Shown here: positions 33,795 to 46,200 of the stretch, in pieces
Layout of the letters: every line of letters starts with the position of its first letter
Position numbering within the stretch: the stretch's first letter is position 1
DNA from: Cristatella mucedo
Lineage: Eukaryota; Bryozoa; Phylactolaemata; Cristatellidae
NCBI GenBank assembly: GCA_009760855.2
Contig: WPIO01000015.1
Span: forward strand, 3,395,001-3,459,000
Direction: 5' to 3'
DNA: 64,000 bases
Translations under genes and position numbers: made by a program
The notes under the pieces: model-generated
The model's input: only the letters and a program-made list of their open reading frames with translations
Database searches by the model: none
What the model was told of the DNA's origin: nothing

Positions 33795-35310
33795 TTGCCT
33801 AGAAAGATTCTTGAAAAAATTGTTGCTAAGCAGCTAGTTGAACATATTGAAAATAATGGAATGTCAGAAACATTTCAATCAGGTTTCAAGAGGCAGCACT
33901 CTACTGAAACTGCTCTCCTCTGTGTTAACAATGACATTCTACGTGGCAAAGACGACGGGAATGTCACTGCCCTAGCTCTGCTAGATCTGTCTGCTGCCTT
34001 CGACACCATTGATCACGAAGTTCTGCTTGAACCATTGAGAACAACGATCGGTCTGGCAGACGAAGCACTGGCGAGGTTTAAATCATACTTGTCTGATCGT
34101 GTGGTGTTGATCTGTGTCGTGTGGGGGTCAGGTCTCAGACATGAGAAGGGTCACCTGTGGAGTCCCTCAAGGGTCTGTACTTGGTCCCCTGCTGTTCTCC
34201 ATTTATACGCAACCTCTGGGAAAAGTGATTAAGGCCCATGGAATAGGATATCACTTCTATGCTGACGATACTCAGGTGTATTTGTCATTTAAACCGTCGG
34301 AATTTGCTGCAGCAACTGAGAAACTGAATGCTTGCCTTGCCGATATTCGATCCTGGATGTCGGAAAACTTCCTGAAATTAAATGATGATAAAACCGAACT
34401 GCTACTCATAGGACACCCTAAGCGTGTGGCTGGATTAAAAGGCTTTGCTGCTCTAATAGGTGATGCTATTGTGTGACCATCACCACGTGCTCGAAATTTA
34501 AGTGTCGTGTTCGACAGCTGCCTCAATTTCAAAAGCTTCATTCAGAAGACTGCCTCAACAGCTAGCCATCACATCCGATCCCTATCCAAGATTAGGAGCT
34601 GTCTCCCACAGTGGCTTGTAAAAAATTCAACTAGCTCTTTAGTTCTGTCTCGGCTTAATTATTGTAATTCCCTTTTGGCTGGGCAGCCAAAGAAAGCTAT
34701 TATGCCACTACAGCGGACTATGAATATGGCTGCAAGGCTAGTCTTCAAGTCCCAGTGGTTTTGAGCACCTGTCTCCTTTGCTGAAAGAGCTAGGATGGTT
34801 GCCAGTTGAGCAGAGGATACAGAGCAAAGTTGTTACGCTGACCCACAAGGCCCGCCACGGCTTGGCTCCTTCGTACCTAGCTGAACTGCTGCATCAGTTT
34901 CAGCCTGTTCGTGCCCCGAGGTCCTGTGTGGACAATAAATTAGCTGTCCCATTCCTCCGCTTAAAGACAGTTGGTGACAGAAGCTTTAGCTCTGCAGGTC
35001 CTAGACTGTGGAACTCGCTTCCACAATTCTTACGCAAAGGCAGCTATTCTCCTACTGCCGACTATAGCTCATTCTTTTCAGCGGTCCTGAACTGCTACTT
35101 CTATGCTACTCACTACCTCAACTGCTCTCCTGACTCTGCTATGCTTCCCACTTTCTCTTTGTTGCGTGAGACGAAGTCTGTTGGGTACCGAATGCGTACC
35201 GAAAGGCGCTTAGGCTGTGAGTGCGCTATACAAAACTCTCCTGCGTAACACCCACATGGTCTTTATGACTTTGTGGAGTTACTGAAGGAGATACAATACA
35301 TTACATTAGA
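33795..35310 (+). mobile_element. LINE B, longest RT-bearing copy, frameshifted
   Basis: + strand frames cover RT and the C-terminal domain: ILEKIVAKQLVEHIENN, HSTETALLCVNNDIL, ALLDLSAAFDTIDHEVLL (33795-34232); then, after a frameshift, [20 protein letters not shown] and [14 protein letters not shown] (34114-34476); a stop; LNYCNSLLAGQPKKAI; and, after another shift, LKELGWLPVEQRIQSKV to LWNSLPQFLRKGSYSP (34778-35248). The 3' end is GTGAGTGCGCTATACAAAAC to ATACATTACATTA. A 5'-truncated, inactive non-LTR element distinct from LINE A. Confidence 0.9.
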
Positions 35311-35359
35311 TTCAGTACGATCGCCGACGGCTTACCAGCCGGTTGGCCAAAGAAGAGAA

Positions 35360-36560
35360 TGCTTGTCTTGCCGACATTTGATCCTGGACGTCGGAAAACT
35401 TATTTAAATTTAATGACGATAAAACCGAACTGTTGCTAATAGGACACCCTAAGCGTGTGGCTGGATTAAAAAGCTTTGCTCTTCTAATAGGTGATGCTGT
35501 TGTGCGACCATCACCACGTGCTCGAAATTTAAGTGCCGTTTTCGAAAGCTGCCTAAATTTTACAAGCTTCATTCACAAGACTACTTCTACAGCTAGCCAT
35601 CACGTCCTATCCAAGATAAGGATCTGTCTTCCACAGTGCCTTGCAAAACATTTACCTAGCTCCTTAGTTCTGTCTCGGCTTGATTATTATTAATAATAAT
35701 AGTAATGTACTTGATAAAGCGCCCTCAGAGAACTTAATCTCTTTATAGGCGCTTTACATTTGCTGCAAAGGGAAATGCAATTGAATTGTAAGTAAAATCA
35801 TGCTTGAAAAACAAACAAAATGAATAACATGGTTAGGGGTGACATGCACAGGGTCAGCATGCAAATGTGGTTAGTGGCAGCATGCACAGTGTCAGCACGC
35901 ATAAGCAGGTGAAGGACAAATCATTTTGTAATTCTTTTTTTGGCAGGGCTACCAAAGAAAGCAACTAGGCCCCTGCAGCTGACTATGAATATGGCTCCAA
36001 GGCTAGTCTTCAAGTTCCAGAGGTTTGAGCACGTGTCTCCTTTGCTAAAAGATCTCGAATGGATGCCGGTTGAGCAACGGATACAGGGCTAGTTCTTAAG
36101 CTGACCGACAAGGCCCGACCCACGGCTTGGCTCCTTCGTACCTAGCTGAACTGCTGCACCAGTTTCAGCCTCTTTAGCCCTCAGGTCCTGTGTGGACAAT
36201 AAATTAGCTGTTCCATTCCTCTGCTTAAAGACCGTCGGCGACAGAAGCTGTAGCTCTGCAGGCCCTTGACAGTGGAACTCGCTTCCATAATTCATATCGC
36301 AAAGTCAACTACTCTCCTACTGCCGACGATGGCTGATCCTTTTCAGCGGTCCTGAACTGCTGCTTCCATGCTACTCACTACCTCAACTGCTCTTCTGACT
36401 CTGCTATGCTTCCCACTTTCTCTTTGTTTCGTGAAACGAAGTCTGTTGGCTACCGAAAGCCACCTAGGCTGTGAGTTCGCTATACAAAACTTCGCTATAC
36501 AAAACATTCGCATAGTCTGTATGCCTTTGTGGAGTTACAGACGGACATTACAAGAGGGTG
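35360..36560 (+). mobile_element. LINE B copy split by a LINE A tail
   Basis: The first part (35360-35690) has LNLNDDK-type text, [19 protein letters not shown], and LPSSLVLSRLDYY. After an antisense LINE A insertion it resumes at 35926 with GLPKKATRPLQ-like text, MNMAPRLVFKFQRF-like text, and the LINE B 3' end at about 36475-36555. It runs in the same orientation, directly after the copy ending at 35310. Confidence 0.8.
35691..35925 (-). mobile_element. LINE A 3' end inserted in LINE B
   Basis: AATAATAATAG, ACTTGATAAAGCGCCC, the hairpin, and the full 3' UTR repeat block (TGGTTAGGGGTGACATGCAC and TGGTTAGTGGCAGCATGCAC). No coding sequence. Confidence 0.88.
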
Positions 36561-36954
36561 TGGCATCATTTTCGGCTGATCGGTAATGCCAAGCCGTCAA
36601 CACCAATAAGTAAGCCAGATGTAACTTAGTGGCTATGTACAGAATTTCAGGAGTGGTTAGCCAAAGGCAAGATGGTTGGATTTACTTCTAAAAGAAGGCT
36701 TCGCAAAGCGAATTGGTGGCTGAAAGCATTGATTGGATGACCGAATGAGCATCTTAATTTAAGTACACAGTATACGCACAAGCGATGGGATGACTTTCAT
36801 CCCATTTTCCACAGCTGCACTTTTCCACAGCTGCACTTTTGCAGCATTGACATTGATTGCAGCATTGACCAATTGCTGCAGGACTGGAACCGATAGCCTG
36901 GGTCGTAAAGCGCTTCTCCACTGGTCCACGATCTAATGTCGAATACCACATCAG
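36561..36954. other. Unassigned DNA between LINE copies
   Basis: GCTGCACTTTT(C/G)CA words repeat near 36811-36843. No gene recognised. Confidence 0.35.
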
Positions 36955-37920
36955 CTTCACAATCAAGTCTGCCTACTTTCAGATACATAACATTGCTAAG
37001 ATTTGGGTTTGCTTAGACAGGGATACGCCACATGAATTGGCCCGTGCACTTGTAACATCCCGGCTCGAGTTCTTTAACTCATTGCTTGCTGGTCTACTAG
37101 GCTGTGCAATCAGGCGTTTACAATCGGTGCAAGACTCTGCAGGTAGGCTTTTCTGTCGTGAGCGTCGGAGTTTCCTGATCACACCACTTCTCGCCGATTT
37201 GCATTGGCTCCCAGTCAAGCAGCGCACAGACTTCGAGATTCTGTCACTCACTTTTGGGTTCGTTCATTCTTTGGCTCTTGCCTGCCTATTAGGCCTTTTT
37301 CCCAACCAGGCTAAGCATCGTATCACCAGCTTTTAGGAAACTAATCGTGTACCTATACCTCGTACGAACCTCAAATCCTTTAGAGACCGCGCCTTTAGTT
37401 CCTATGCTCCTCAAAAATATAATTATAAAAAATGTAATTCATTTGTATAGCGCCCCGAGAGAAGTTCATCTCTATTCAGACGCTTCACATATGCCTCAGC
37501 GCTCGAGCTCACGACCTCAGCCAGACCTTGATCGGGGCGAGCACATTCACAGCTAACGCCTAGAGTTCGCTTCCGACTGGCGTCGCGACATTCCCTAATT
37601 TGACCTTCTATTAAAAGAAGCTTACAACGCATCTATTTATCACAGAATTTATAAGATCCATGCAATACATCCTTTTTGTGCTTATGCATGCTGACACTGT
37701 ACATGCTGCCATTAATCATATTTGCTTGCTGACCCTGTGTATGTCACCTCTAACTAAGGTGTGCTTGCTGTTATTGAGTACGTTACATCTAACCATTCGA
37801 TCGTGCTTACTTTGCGGCAAATGTAAAGTGTATAGAAATATATTGAGTTCTACAAGTGCGATATAACACATGTATTTTCCGCATTATTATTGCTATTATT
37901 ATTATTGTTATCGTCATTAT
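36955..37920 (+). mobile_element. LINE A copy split by SINE1
   Basis: The C-terminal ORF2 block runs from about 36955 (ISFTIKSAYFQIHNIAKI-like) through RLEFFNSLLAGLLG, LQSVQDSAGRLFCR and LHWLPVKQRTDFEILSLT to about 37410. It is interrupted by SINE1 and continues from 37561 through the 3' UTR, which shows three units of the TGCTGACNCTGT(A/G) repeat. The tail ends in TATTATTATTATTG near 37915. Confidence 0.8.
37413..37560 (-). mobile_element. SINE1 copy inside LINE A
   Basis: The - strand head carries GTGCTCGCCCCGATCAAGG and GAGGTCGTGAGCTCGAGC (B-box-like). The tail is GAAGCGTCTGAATAGAGA, then CTTCTCTCGGGGCGC and TATACAAATG, ending in an A/T run. The insertion separates LINE A text that is contiguous in other copies. 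Confidence 0.8.
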
Positions 37921-38494
37921 TAGTCTGGCGTCATAGTTAGGTTAGGATGCGCGATAGCCTTGTGGGTGACTAGCGCAGCTGAGGCCATGGGGGCGACCGA
38001 CCCAGTGTGTCTCTTGCGTTAATGACGTGTATTCCATGGCGTGGAGAGGTAGCTGAGGTGCGCGCCGCGACCGCCTCGTAACATGCCCGCAAAATAAACT
38101 GTATCCGCCAGGCCTCGTTAGGTCGTGCTCGTTTCGGTTATGCCCCAGCAACCGCCCTGTCCGCGAATTACCAAGGCGCACAATAGGCTTGCCGCACGGT
38201 CGCCGTAGCCCCAAAAGGGGGGATAATAAGAAGATAATAATAAGAATAATAATAATAAATAATAATAAGAATAATAAGACGCGTTAGACGAGGCAGCGAG
38301 CGCCCAGCGTTCTGCAAAGGAGCGTAAGGTTTGCTCGGGCGGACGTTCAACTTGCACCCCTGCGGTTACAAAGTTACATCGTGCACACAAGCCCTTAGCT
38401 GTCTGCTGCAGAGCAGTGCCTCGTGAACCGTGCGGAAACTACGGGCCTTTCCCTTCTACTACGTGCGATAATGTTGACTTTCAATGAAGCATGT
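37921..38494. other. Unassigned DNA
   Basis: 38222-38280 is an AATAAG/AAT microsatellite. AATAAACTGTATC near 38090 looked LTR-like, but no matching second LTR was found. Confidence 0.35.
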
Positions 38495-38740
38495 GTGTAC
38501 CTAAGAGAACCGAATCTCTTTTAAGGCACTTCCATATGCTAGGTAGGAAACGCGTAAGTTAGTTGGCAACAACATGCACGGTGCCAGCACGGACGAGTAC
38601 GTACTGGTCACTTCACATAGACGGAGAAAATGCTGAGAGTAATAGGTGACTTAGCTTATTTTTTAATAATATGAATAATAATAATGCATTTCTATAGCAC
38701 TATCGGGGAGCTTAATTTCTCTCTAGGGCAATTACGTAGA
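38495..38740 (-). mobile_element. Two worn LINE A-type tails
   Basis: CCTAAGAGAACCGAATCTC with AGGCACTTCCATATGC (about 38495-38610, including the AACATGCACGGTGCCAGCAC UTR repeat), and AATAATGCATTTCTATAGCAC with a second hairpin remnant (about 38675-38740). Confidence 0.55.
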
Positions 38741-39534
38741 ATCGTAAGAAGTATCTCCGATAGTTAGGGCAGAGCCGGAGAATGGATGGAACGTGTTGAA
38801 CGGAACCTTAAAGTAGATAGAATTAGATAGATTGTTATGTGAACGTATGACGGAGATAGAATATTAGGCTGCTAGATGGCGCCGAATGTATGCAGCTTTT
38901 TGACAGCACTTTAAAGCGCCCTTGCGAGTGCAGACTTGCTCCCAGTACCATGTTCGCCACAGTGGGCCGACTGGCGATAGTTGGCTCCAATTGAATCGCG
39001 AAATTCTTACTACTAGCAAAATTCGGAAACCACGTTTGAATTGGGTACGCGTCAATGAGTTAAGATGAAAGACGGCACAACTTGCTTCCTCTTGCACGGA
39101 TTTACATTGGTTGTATTTTGAAGTTGGCTTGAGCTAATGTATTTACAGCTGCAGACCCATCACCATCAGCTGCTACCGGGCAGATGCCGGCCGGGCATCG
39201 CAGTATAACCTGGTTGGTTATTTCGCTATTCTTGGCAATTTGCTTTGGCTAATTTATTCAGCAGACTGACTTTGCTTGGCTTACACGGCTAGTATATGCC
39301 ATTAACCATTGGAATGGGTCCGTCAGGACTGCGTGCTGCCGAGTGCCTAGTGCACGTTGTAATCACGTTGTAAGCCGTCTCTGTTGCCCATGCTGTTCGC
39401 CGCTTTATTGCATTACGACATTTTTTTTTAATTGTATTTAGTTCATTACGGCGAGCGTCACGTCTCTCCTACTCCGTCGGAAGATGTAGCAGCCAGAGCT
39501 GCCACGTGGCGACGCCGTTTCCTTATGCAACATA
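38741..39534. other. Unassigned DNA
   Basis: No gene or repeat recognised. Confidence 0.35.
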
Positions 39535-39648
39535 TATATAATTCATGTGTATAGTGCCCTAAGAGAACTTATTCTCCACTCAGGCGCTTCACATTGTGCC
39601 TCGGGGCTCGAGCCCACGACCTCAGCCAGACCTTGATCGGGGCGAAAT
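39535..39648 (-). mobile_element. SINE1 copy, 5'-truncated
   Basis: Tail hairpin in antisense (TATAGTGCCCTAAGAGAAC, CACTCAGGCGCTTCAC), then the B-box-like region CTCGGGGCTCGAGCCCACG and CCAGACCTTGATCGGGGCG. The A-box end is missing. Confidence 0.75.
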
Positions 39649-40267
39649 ACTAGTCAAATAGTAGACTCCGTTGCTGCTCAGATAGGCACTGCTAGCAGCA
39701 GCTCGTGTCGACCTGTGGACTAGCTACGTCTAACTAGGTGCACCGTGGTAAATTGGTGACTATTATGGCACTATCAGAAATGCTCGTTACTTTTCGCGGG
39801 TTACTTTTTATCGATTTATTAAAATATCGAATATTAGCATTTTTAAGCCGGGTGCCCTCACTGGCCGGAGCCGCAGGAGCGACCCGCGACTTCGCGACCG
39901 ACCGACCGGCTTCGCACGAAGGAGTGCACGGTCTCGACCCGGAGGCGGCGTCGGAGACGCAAAGGCGCTCGCGCGCTCGCTCTGCGGGATGCCGAGGTCC
40001 GCCGCAGGCAGCCGTCGTTTCCCGGAAACCGGCTACCGAGCGCTCCGACCACGAATGGTCACACCGCGGCCGACCTGTAATCGCTGGCCAGCAACGCTCG
40101 GGCGATGCCCGAGCATTTATCCACCTCCGCCTGGGACCGCGACGCACAGGTCGTCTCTGTCGTCATCGAATGGGACCGTGACGTGGGCGATAACCGCCTC
40201 CGAGGCGTTGTCAACGCTGAGGTCCGGCTTCAGACGCGGTCTGTCCATTACTCAGCAAAGTCGCTTA
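39649..40267. other. Unassigned DNA, GC-rich 39840-40260
   Basis: CpG-rich with an 8-bp hairpin (GCTCGGGC, loop GAT, GCCCGAGC) near 40096-40114. Frames of up to 147 codons on both strands show no domain; island-like DNA is the safest description. Confidence 0.35.
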
Positions 40268-40362
40268 TAATACTAACAATAATAATAATGCACTTGATAA
40301 AGCGCCCTCGGAGAGCTCAATCTTTTTCTAGGCGCTTTACATTTGCTGCAATGGGAAAGAGA
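40268..40362 (-). mobile_element. Tail-only LINE A insertion
   Basis: AATAATAATGCACTTGATA, AAGCGCCCTCGGAGAGCTC, TTTCTAGGCGCTTTACATT, then a break after TTGCTGCAATGGGAAA. About 95 bases. Confidence 0.85.
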
Positions 40363-41590
40363 CTGAGTGAAACTGCGCTGGGAAGTTCTTAATGTAACCC
40401 GCTTAAATTCCGAGCAGCTTTCGGCGACTTCTTAGGCTACGAAGGCTGCTGATTCGGAGGCGTGGCAGATGAGACGCGAGAACGGACGAAGAAAGTGATT
40501 GGCGCATTAAATGCGTCACGTGCTTCCATACATTGTTGCTGGGTTTTTCCGTTGCGTCTATTCGTCCGTAACGACTTCGCATGTTTACATTCGAGTCCTG
40601 CGCGGCGTATTTATCGTGGGTAGAGCAAAGGTGTGAAACCGGGAGATAGTTTGCCCACTTGCACGCGCGCAGCTGTGACACGAGCTCAGTAGTTAAAATA
40701 AAGCATTGAAATGCCAGCACTTCGCAGGACGACGAACTTGAAAGGGGTTTTTCAAAGGGTGGCCCGGGCATGCCAGCAGCTTCGCGCTCTTCGCCGTCAC
40801 CCTGGGTTATGGCTGCCGCTACTTGTGCTTCCTCTTGGACCGGCTGGGTTGGGCGAATCGGAAAGCTGCCGGCACGAGCGCGAACGGTCGAAAGTCGTGC
40901 TCACGCCGGCCTTTGGTAAGCGCCTCCGGGAAGCAAAGGGCGCGCGCGCGCGCGCGCGCGTAAAGAGAATCTAGAAGAATCTAATAGAATCTCCTCGCGA
41001 TTCTTCGCGGGCGCACGGCAGATTGCTGAAATAAATTTAAGGACGGTCGTGTCTGAGCGTTCCGTGCGCGAAACTCCGATGCTGACGCCGATGAGAACGA
41101 ACAGTTTTTGTAAGATTAAATCTACGATCGTTTTGGGAGAAAATTATCGAATCTAGTTTCGAAACTTTTTTATGATTTTTCCTCTTACACACTTTTCTCC
41201 ATCAACTCGGTGGAGTGGGCTAACCGGCTAGTTTAGTAGATTCTCAGGCTCGCCTTCCAAAGCAAGGTTAAGTTTTCCCCAAATTTTTTGCGGGTGCAAT
41301 TTCCACATCAAGGCTGTGATTTTTGCCCGCCATTGCACCGAAACTCGTCGCAATCGTCGCGTACGACAGACTGCACAAGACGGGAGAGACTGGAGGAGCC
41401 CAGGAGGGTGGTGCTGTCAAAGCGAACGCTCACCTAGGACAACCTCGATAGCTATCGCTAGCAAAGAGACTGAAGGTAAGATTGGTACAGTCCGTGATAT
41501 GGAGCCCTTGTAAGACTGTAGATCGGGCTCAAAATCTTGGCTGGGCTCACAGCTAACAATCGGACTCAAATCGTAATAATAAATAAAAAA
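40363..41590. other. Unassigned DNA with a possible orphan exon and a (CG)n run
   Basis: A + strand frame at about 40741-40915 encodes a hydrophobic stretch (SFALFAVTLGYGCRYLCF) and is followed by a strong donor-like TTTGGTAAGCG at 40912-40922, but no partner exon was found. (CG)10 lies at 40941-40960. The rest is featureless. Confidence 0.3.
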
Positions 41591-41770
41591 ATCCTAGCTG
41601 ATTAAACAGCCTCATTTTGTATAGCGGCAGAAGAAACTTTACGGCTATCACCACCGCTTGCAGTGGCAATAAAGAATCACCCACCGCCGGAATCGAACCC
41701 ACGACCTCGGGATCGAGGTCGTGAAAGCAACCGCCTTACCTAGTGTGCCATCGCGGCTCAGCGATAATGC
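41591..41770 (-). mobile_element. SINE2 copy (tRNA-derived, second family)
   Basis: On the - strand: a tRNA-like head with A-box region GATGGCACACTAGGTAAGG and B box GGTTCGATTCC (41689-41699), then a body with TTGCCACTGCAAGCGGTGG, TTCTTCTGCCGCTATAC and AATGAGGCTGTTTAATC. The family is defined by the copies at 51890 and 54385. A 10-bp inverted repeat (CACGACCTCG with GGAT loop, 41700-41723) stands where a tRNA arm would be. Confidence 0.8.
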
Positions 41771-42453
41771 AACCCTTGGAAGTCCCCCGCGAGTGTTCGC
41801 CGGCGTATGCTAGGAATAAAAGTAGGTCATTTGTTGAAAGCCCTAAACAAAATTAAAACTAAATCTCGATCCGGGTGCTTTACAACTCACTGCAAGGCGA
41901 TCAGCTCCTTCGAGTTACTGACCCTCACACTATCAAGCATGCCAAAGCAAACAAGTATCGTGCTTAGGCCAGCATACGTAGGGTAAACGTTTTAAGCGAC
42001 TCGCTGCCACCGGTCAGATAGGGCGTATGGCTTTTAGAGGCACAGATATGCACGAAAAACACACTCAAACAAAAGAAGCAGAAGACTTCTCTGGAGCCAA
42101 GGGAAAGGTGACAGTAAGATGTTTTTTTGCCGAGACTTTAGGGTAGATCAAAAAATACTGACAAGCTTGGTCCACCAACCAAAGATCATTCTTAAGTGTC
42201 TTCCAATAGAAACGTTGGCAAAATGAGATCGTACGTTTAGAAACCTTCCACATTAAGAAAGGGATCTGGCGAACCACCTTACCAGACGGCTACATATCGC
42301 CAAGTAAAATAACTTGCAATCAAGCACAACCTGTCTTTACTTGCAGCACCTTGGTGCATCGACGTTAGACTTCAAGTGTATCATTGCTTTTACAATACTA
42401 GAATAGCTTAACTCCGATTTTGATTGGACGACCACGGTTATAGTTATATACAT
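41771..42453. other. Unassigned DNA between SINE2 and the PTCD2 3' end
   Basis: No gene recognised. Confidence 0.35.
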
Positions 42454-43296
42454 TTTATTGAATTCTAATCATCTGAATCTGCACCGGTCATCAAAGTACA
42501 GGGCTACAAACAAATAAGCTTATTTCCGGGATCTCCCCCTCCCACTAGAGCGGTCTGCATACTTCTTTTGAGCAGGTTACGAACCATATTACCTTTTCGC
42601 TTATATAAAAGTGGACGAACTCACTGGCCTTTTATTTACAGCAGTTGCAACATCAGACATTGGCCATACTGAAAACTTATGGACGCTTCTGCACTTCGGC
42701 TGGCATATCCTGTCACTGACAGGGTAAGGGTGGTTCGTGCCGTCTGTTTGAACTAAAACAGGACTGCATCAGTTGCTCGATTCGGTCACGATGACTCAAG
42801 GTCTCAGCATGAAGAATCAGACATGCCGGAGGCTTTTTGCTGTAGTCATACCTACGGGGCACCCACCCATAGAGCCGGGGTAGTCGCAAGCACAGTAACA
42901 GTTTGAACCAAGCATAGCATCATGTACACCAGATCGCTCCATCAACATACTGGTTATTTTTTTGCAATGCACTTGTTTGACAAAATGTCAAGCATGCATA
43001 CCTTTCTGTTTCGCCCCCAAGTCTTATCTAACGTTCTTAATGAATTAATGCCAGCAGCAGGAGCAAAAGAGCCAACGGAATTTCACTTGCTCAGCTCATC
43101 CCTGATAACGTATCACAGAACTGAAACAAGTCCCAATTCGGATTTTTACACTGTATATACATTTTCTGTCACGACCACATGCATTCAAAAACAAGAGTCT
43201 CCCATGTACATAATATATCTTACACTGGGGAGCTGCATACGCAGCAGCTTCTAAACAGGAGTGCATTACTCAGGGCGGCATCAACACAAGTTAATC
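42454..43296 (-). other. Probable PTCD2 3' UTR
   Basis: On the - strand the first canonical AATAAA downstream of the stop codon lies at 42459-42454, about 840 bases away. The interval has no other gene signal. The UTR end is inferred from this signal alone. Confidence 0.4.
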
Positions 43297-46200
43297 CTAG
43301 CGCGCTATTCCTTTCACGGGCTCTTCGTCCAAAGAATCTTCGTTAGGATTGAAACGAGACGGTCGGTTCTGTCGGCCACCCCGCTGGTCCGGCCTTCCTG
43401 CTGAGAAGCGATCGTTCTCATCACCGCCAACAAAATCCCTAGGCGGTGGCTTGATCTCCGACACCATGAAAGTCTCCAACGGTTCATTTCGAATTAGGTT
43501 AAATTCGTCGGCCGACGCCTTAAGAGCCGCAAAAGATTTCTGGTCTGCAGCAGTGCCCTTTGTCTCCACAGCAACACCAAGTTTAGCAAACTAAAATATC
43601 ACAATCGTCCAATTTAAGCAGATGCACTCAACACGTCGACCACATGTGGCTGCAACATGCATAGCAAAAACAACATGAGCCACCAGGTTCTGCTTGCTGT
43701 TTACCTAGCGTTGTTTACTAGGCAATAATAATAAATAGTGATATAAATGTTATAGTGCCCTCAGAGAACCCAATCTATCTCTAGGCACTTTATATCTGGT
43801 GCAAAGAAAGCATGATAGAATGGTTAGTCGTAGCATGCCCAATGACAGCAAGCATAACATGGTTAGAGGACGGCAGTGTGGGCACTGCAGTAAGGCTAGT
43901 TCACATAATAAACTCGGCACCACTAAATCGTATCATAAACCTCTTGAAGAATAGATACGGCATTAATGTATTAGGTATACAAGTAGCTAATCTGACAAAG
44001 CTTTTACAGCATAGCACTGCAAAGTATTACTGAAGTCAACTATAAGGCAAATGAAAATAAATACACTTGAGCCAGCTAAGACACTGTTTAGCTGCATTCA
44101 ACATCACCTGTGCATGACAAGAAAGCTGGCCACAGTACAAACCCGAGCCGTTCACGCTTATAAACACAGAAAAGGTTACTTAATCACTATCTCGGCATAT
44201 TCACAAGCTGCATTTCAAACCACAAAGGCACAAGAAAGAACTTGCACGTACCCTATTTGGCACACATAGGATTGCATTTCAAGTCTATTCACTAAAGTCG
44301 GGATATGCCTAGTAGGAATGCGATGATTCAATCTGTTTTCCGGAAAATACCACCACTGAAATTTTAATGGACTGCATAACCCAAAATACAACTGAGGACA
44401 AAACGATACAATATTTAAATGCTGGCCAACCAGCTTCATGTTCAGCTGGCTCCAGAGTCGTCCAAAAAAAGCCTTAATATTGGTTGGGGAAAACAAGGCT
44501 GAGCTATTACATCACCATGAGATCCAAAGCAAAGATCAAAGGCATTAGCGACAGACAAAAAACAAACAGAACAGTTATCGGAAATTGCATGACTTACCGT
44601 GTCCGGGAAAAAGGTCGGGAAGCCTCGAGCCTTGCCTAGATCCACTAGGTAGCTGGTCGCCGGAAGAGCATCTTCAAACCGGTTTAGAGCAGCAAAAGCT
44701 TTAACCTATTCAAAGTATTCAAAGTTGTGAGAAATTATTTTCAATTAAGCCAGCATGGTCATTATTATTAGGTACCTGATATGAACATCACTTATAAATC
44801 AGAAGGATCAATACCAAGCACGCCTTTTATGTCGTTTCAGAAACTAGTTTCACCAATCATTTCACCAAAATGTAAACCATGCTTTCTCAATGGATAAATA
44901 GCCAGCAACTAGATCACACTAAGCCTTCAGAATTAAGTATACACTCATGCATTACAATAGAATCTTCATGCCATAGAATTTCCTTAATAGTGATTAATCA
45001 CAATTGAACCGAAACAAAACTCGACACACGTGGCTAGAATAGGCGTGCTGTCTTACGTGGACTGCAGCAGGTAGCCATATGCAATCGTAAAGACGTTTAT
45101 CTTGGAAGGTGGCTTAACCACCTTACACGTGGAGCAAAACTCTGCAGCTAGGCTTGTCTGTCGTGAGCTTTGCAGTTGCCACATCAAACCACTTTTTGCC
45201 GACTTTCACTGGCTCCCAATCAAGCAGCATATCGACCTCTACATTCTGTCACTCTACTTTTTAGGTCCCTTCATTCTCTGGCTCCAGCCTTCTCATCAGA
45301 ACTACTCCACCACCAGGCTAGACAGCCAACAGATTTTTTTTTATTTAAATTGCTTAGCCAACCCAACAGACATCAAATCCTTTGGAGACCGTGCCTTTAG
45401 TTCTAGTGCTCCCATAGCCTGGCACTCACAACCGATACACAACGTCCCTTGACGTAACATTTAAAAAGAAAATTAAAACGACCTGCTTGTTACAGAATTG
45501 GTGGATACGTCTTTCGTGTGATGTACCTATGTATACTGTGCCTGCTGATGTTACCGCCAATCATTTGGTTCTACACAGCCTCTGCCAAGTGCCTAGAAAG
45601 AGATTAATTCTCTGAGGGTGCTATAAAAATGTATTCTTATTATTATTGTTTTACCCTAGTCCAGAATTAGAGACTACTGCTCAAGGTAACTATCCAAAAA
45701 CCCTGCTAGATTAAAGCTTCTTTAAACACTAACTACTTCAAACTCAGAATTGGCACGGCTGCCCCAATCAAGCCACGTCAGTGCTCCTACTTTACGACCC
45801 AGGTCGTTTTTCCCAAGTTACAAAACAGCTGATATTATTTGCATTAGGGGGAGTACTGGACCACAAAAGCTCCTGCTGCTAGCTATAAATAGAGTCTCCA
45901 AATCACCACATTTAAATCGTTCTTTTTAGCTGTCGTAGCTAAACAGGCTGCAACAGCTATCGCAGTGGATTACAAGCCAAAAATTTTACTCGAACTCTCA
46001 AGGCACGCAACTGCATAGCTCATTCATAAATCGTCCAACTCCAAACCAGTTAGTGTCCCATGTGCCTTCAGGACAGCCGATAGGTAGTCCCTTTATTCAG
46101 TTGAAGACCATTGATGGCACAACCTTTTGCTCTATGGGGCCTAGACTCTGTGAAACTCACAGCGTAATTATTTGCACAACGACATCGGCAGCTAACTAGG

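Noticed and set aside
37930-38165. LTR-like sequence with AATAAACTGTATC and a following primer-site-like stretch
   Set aside because: No second LTR, no gag/pol text nearby, and no clear TG...CA borders or duplication.
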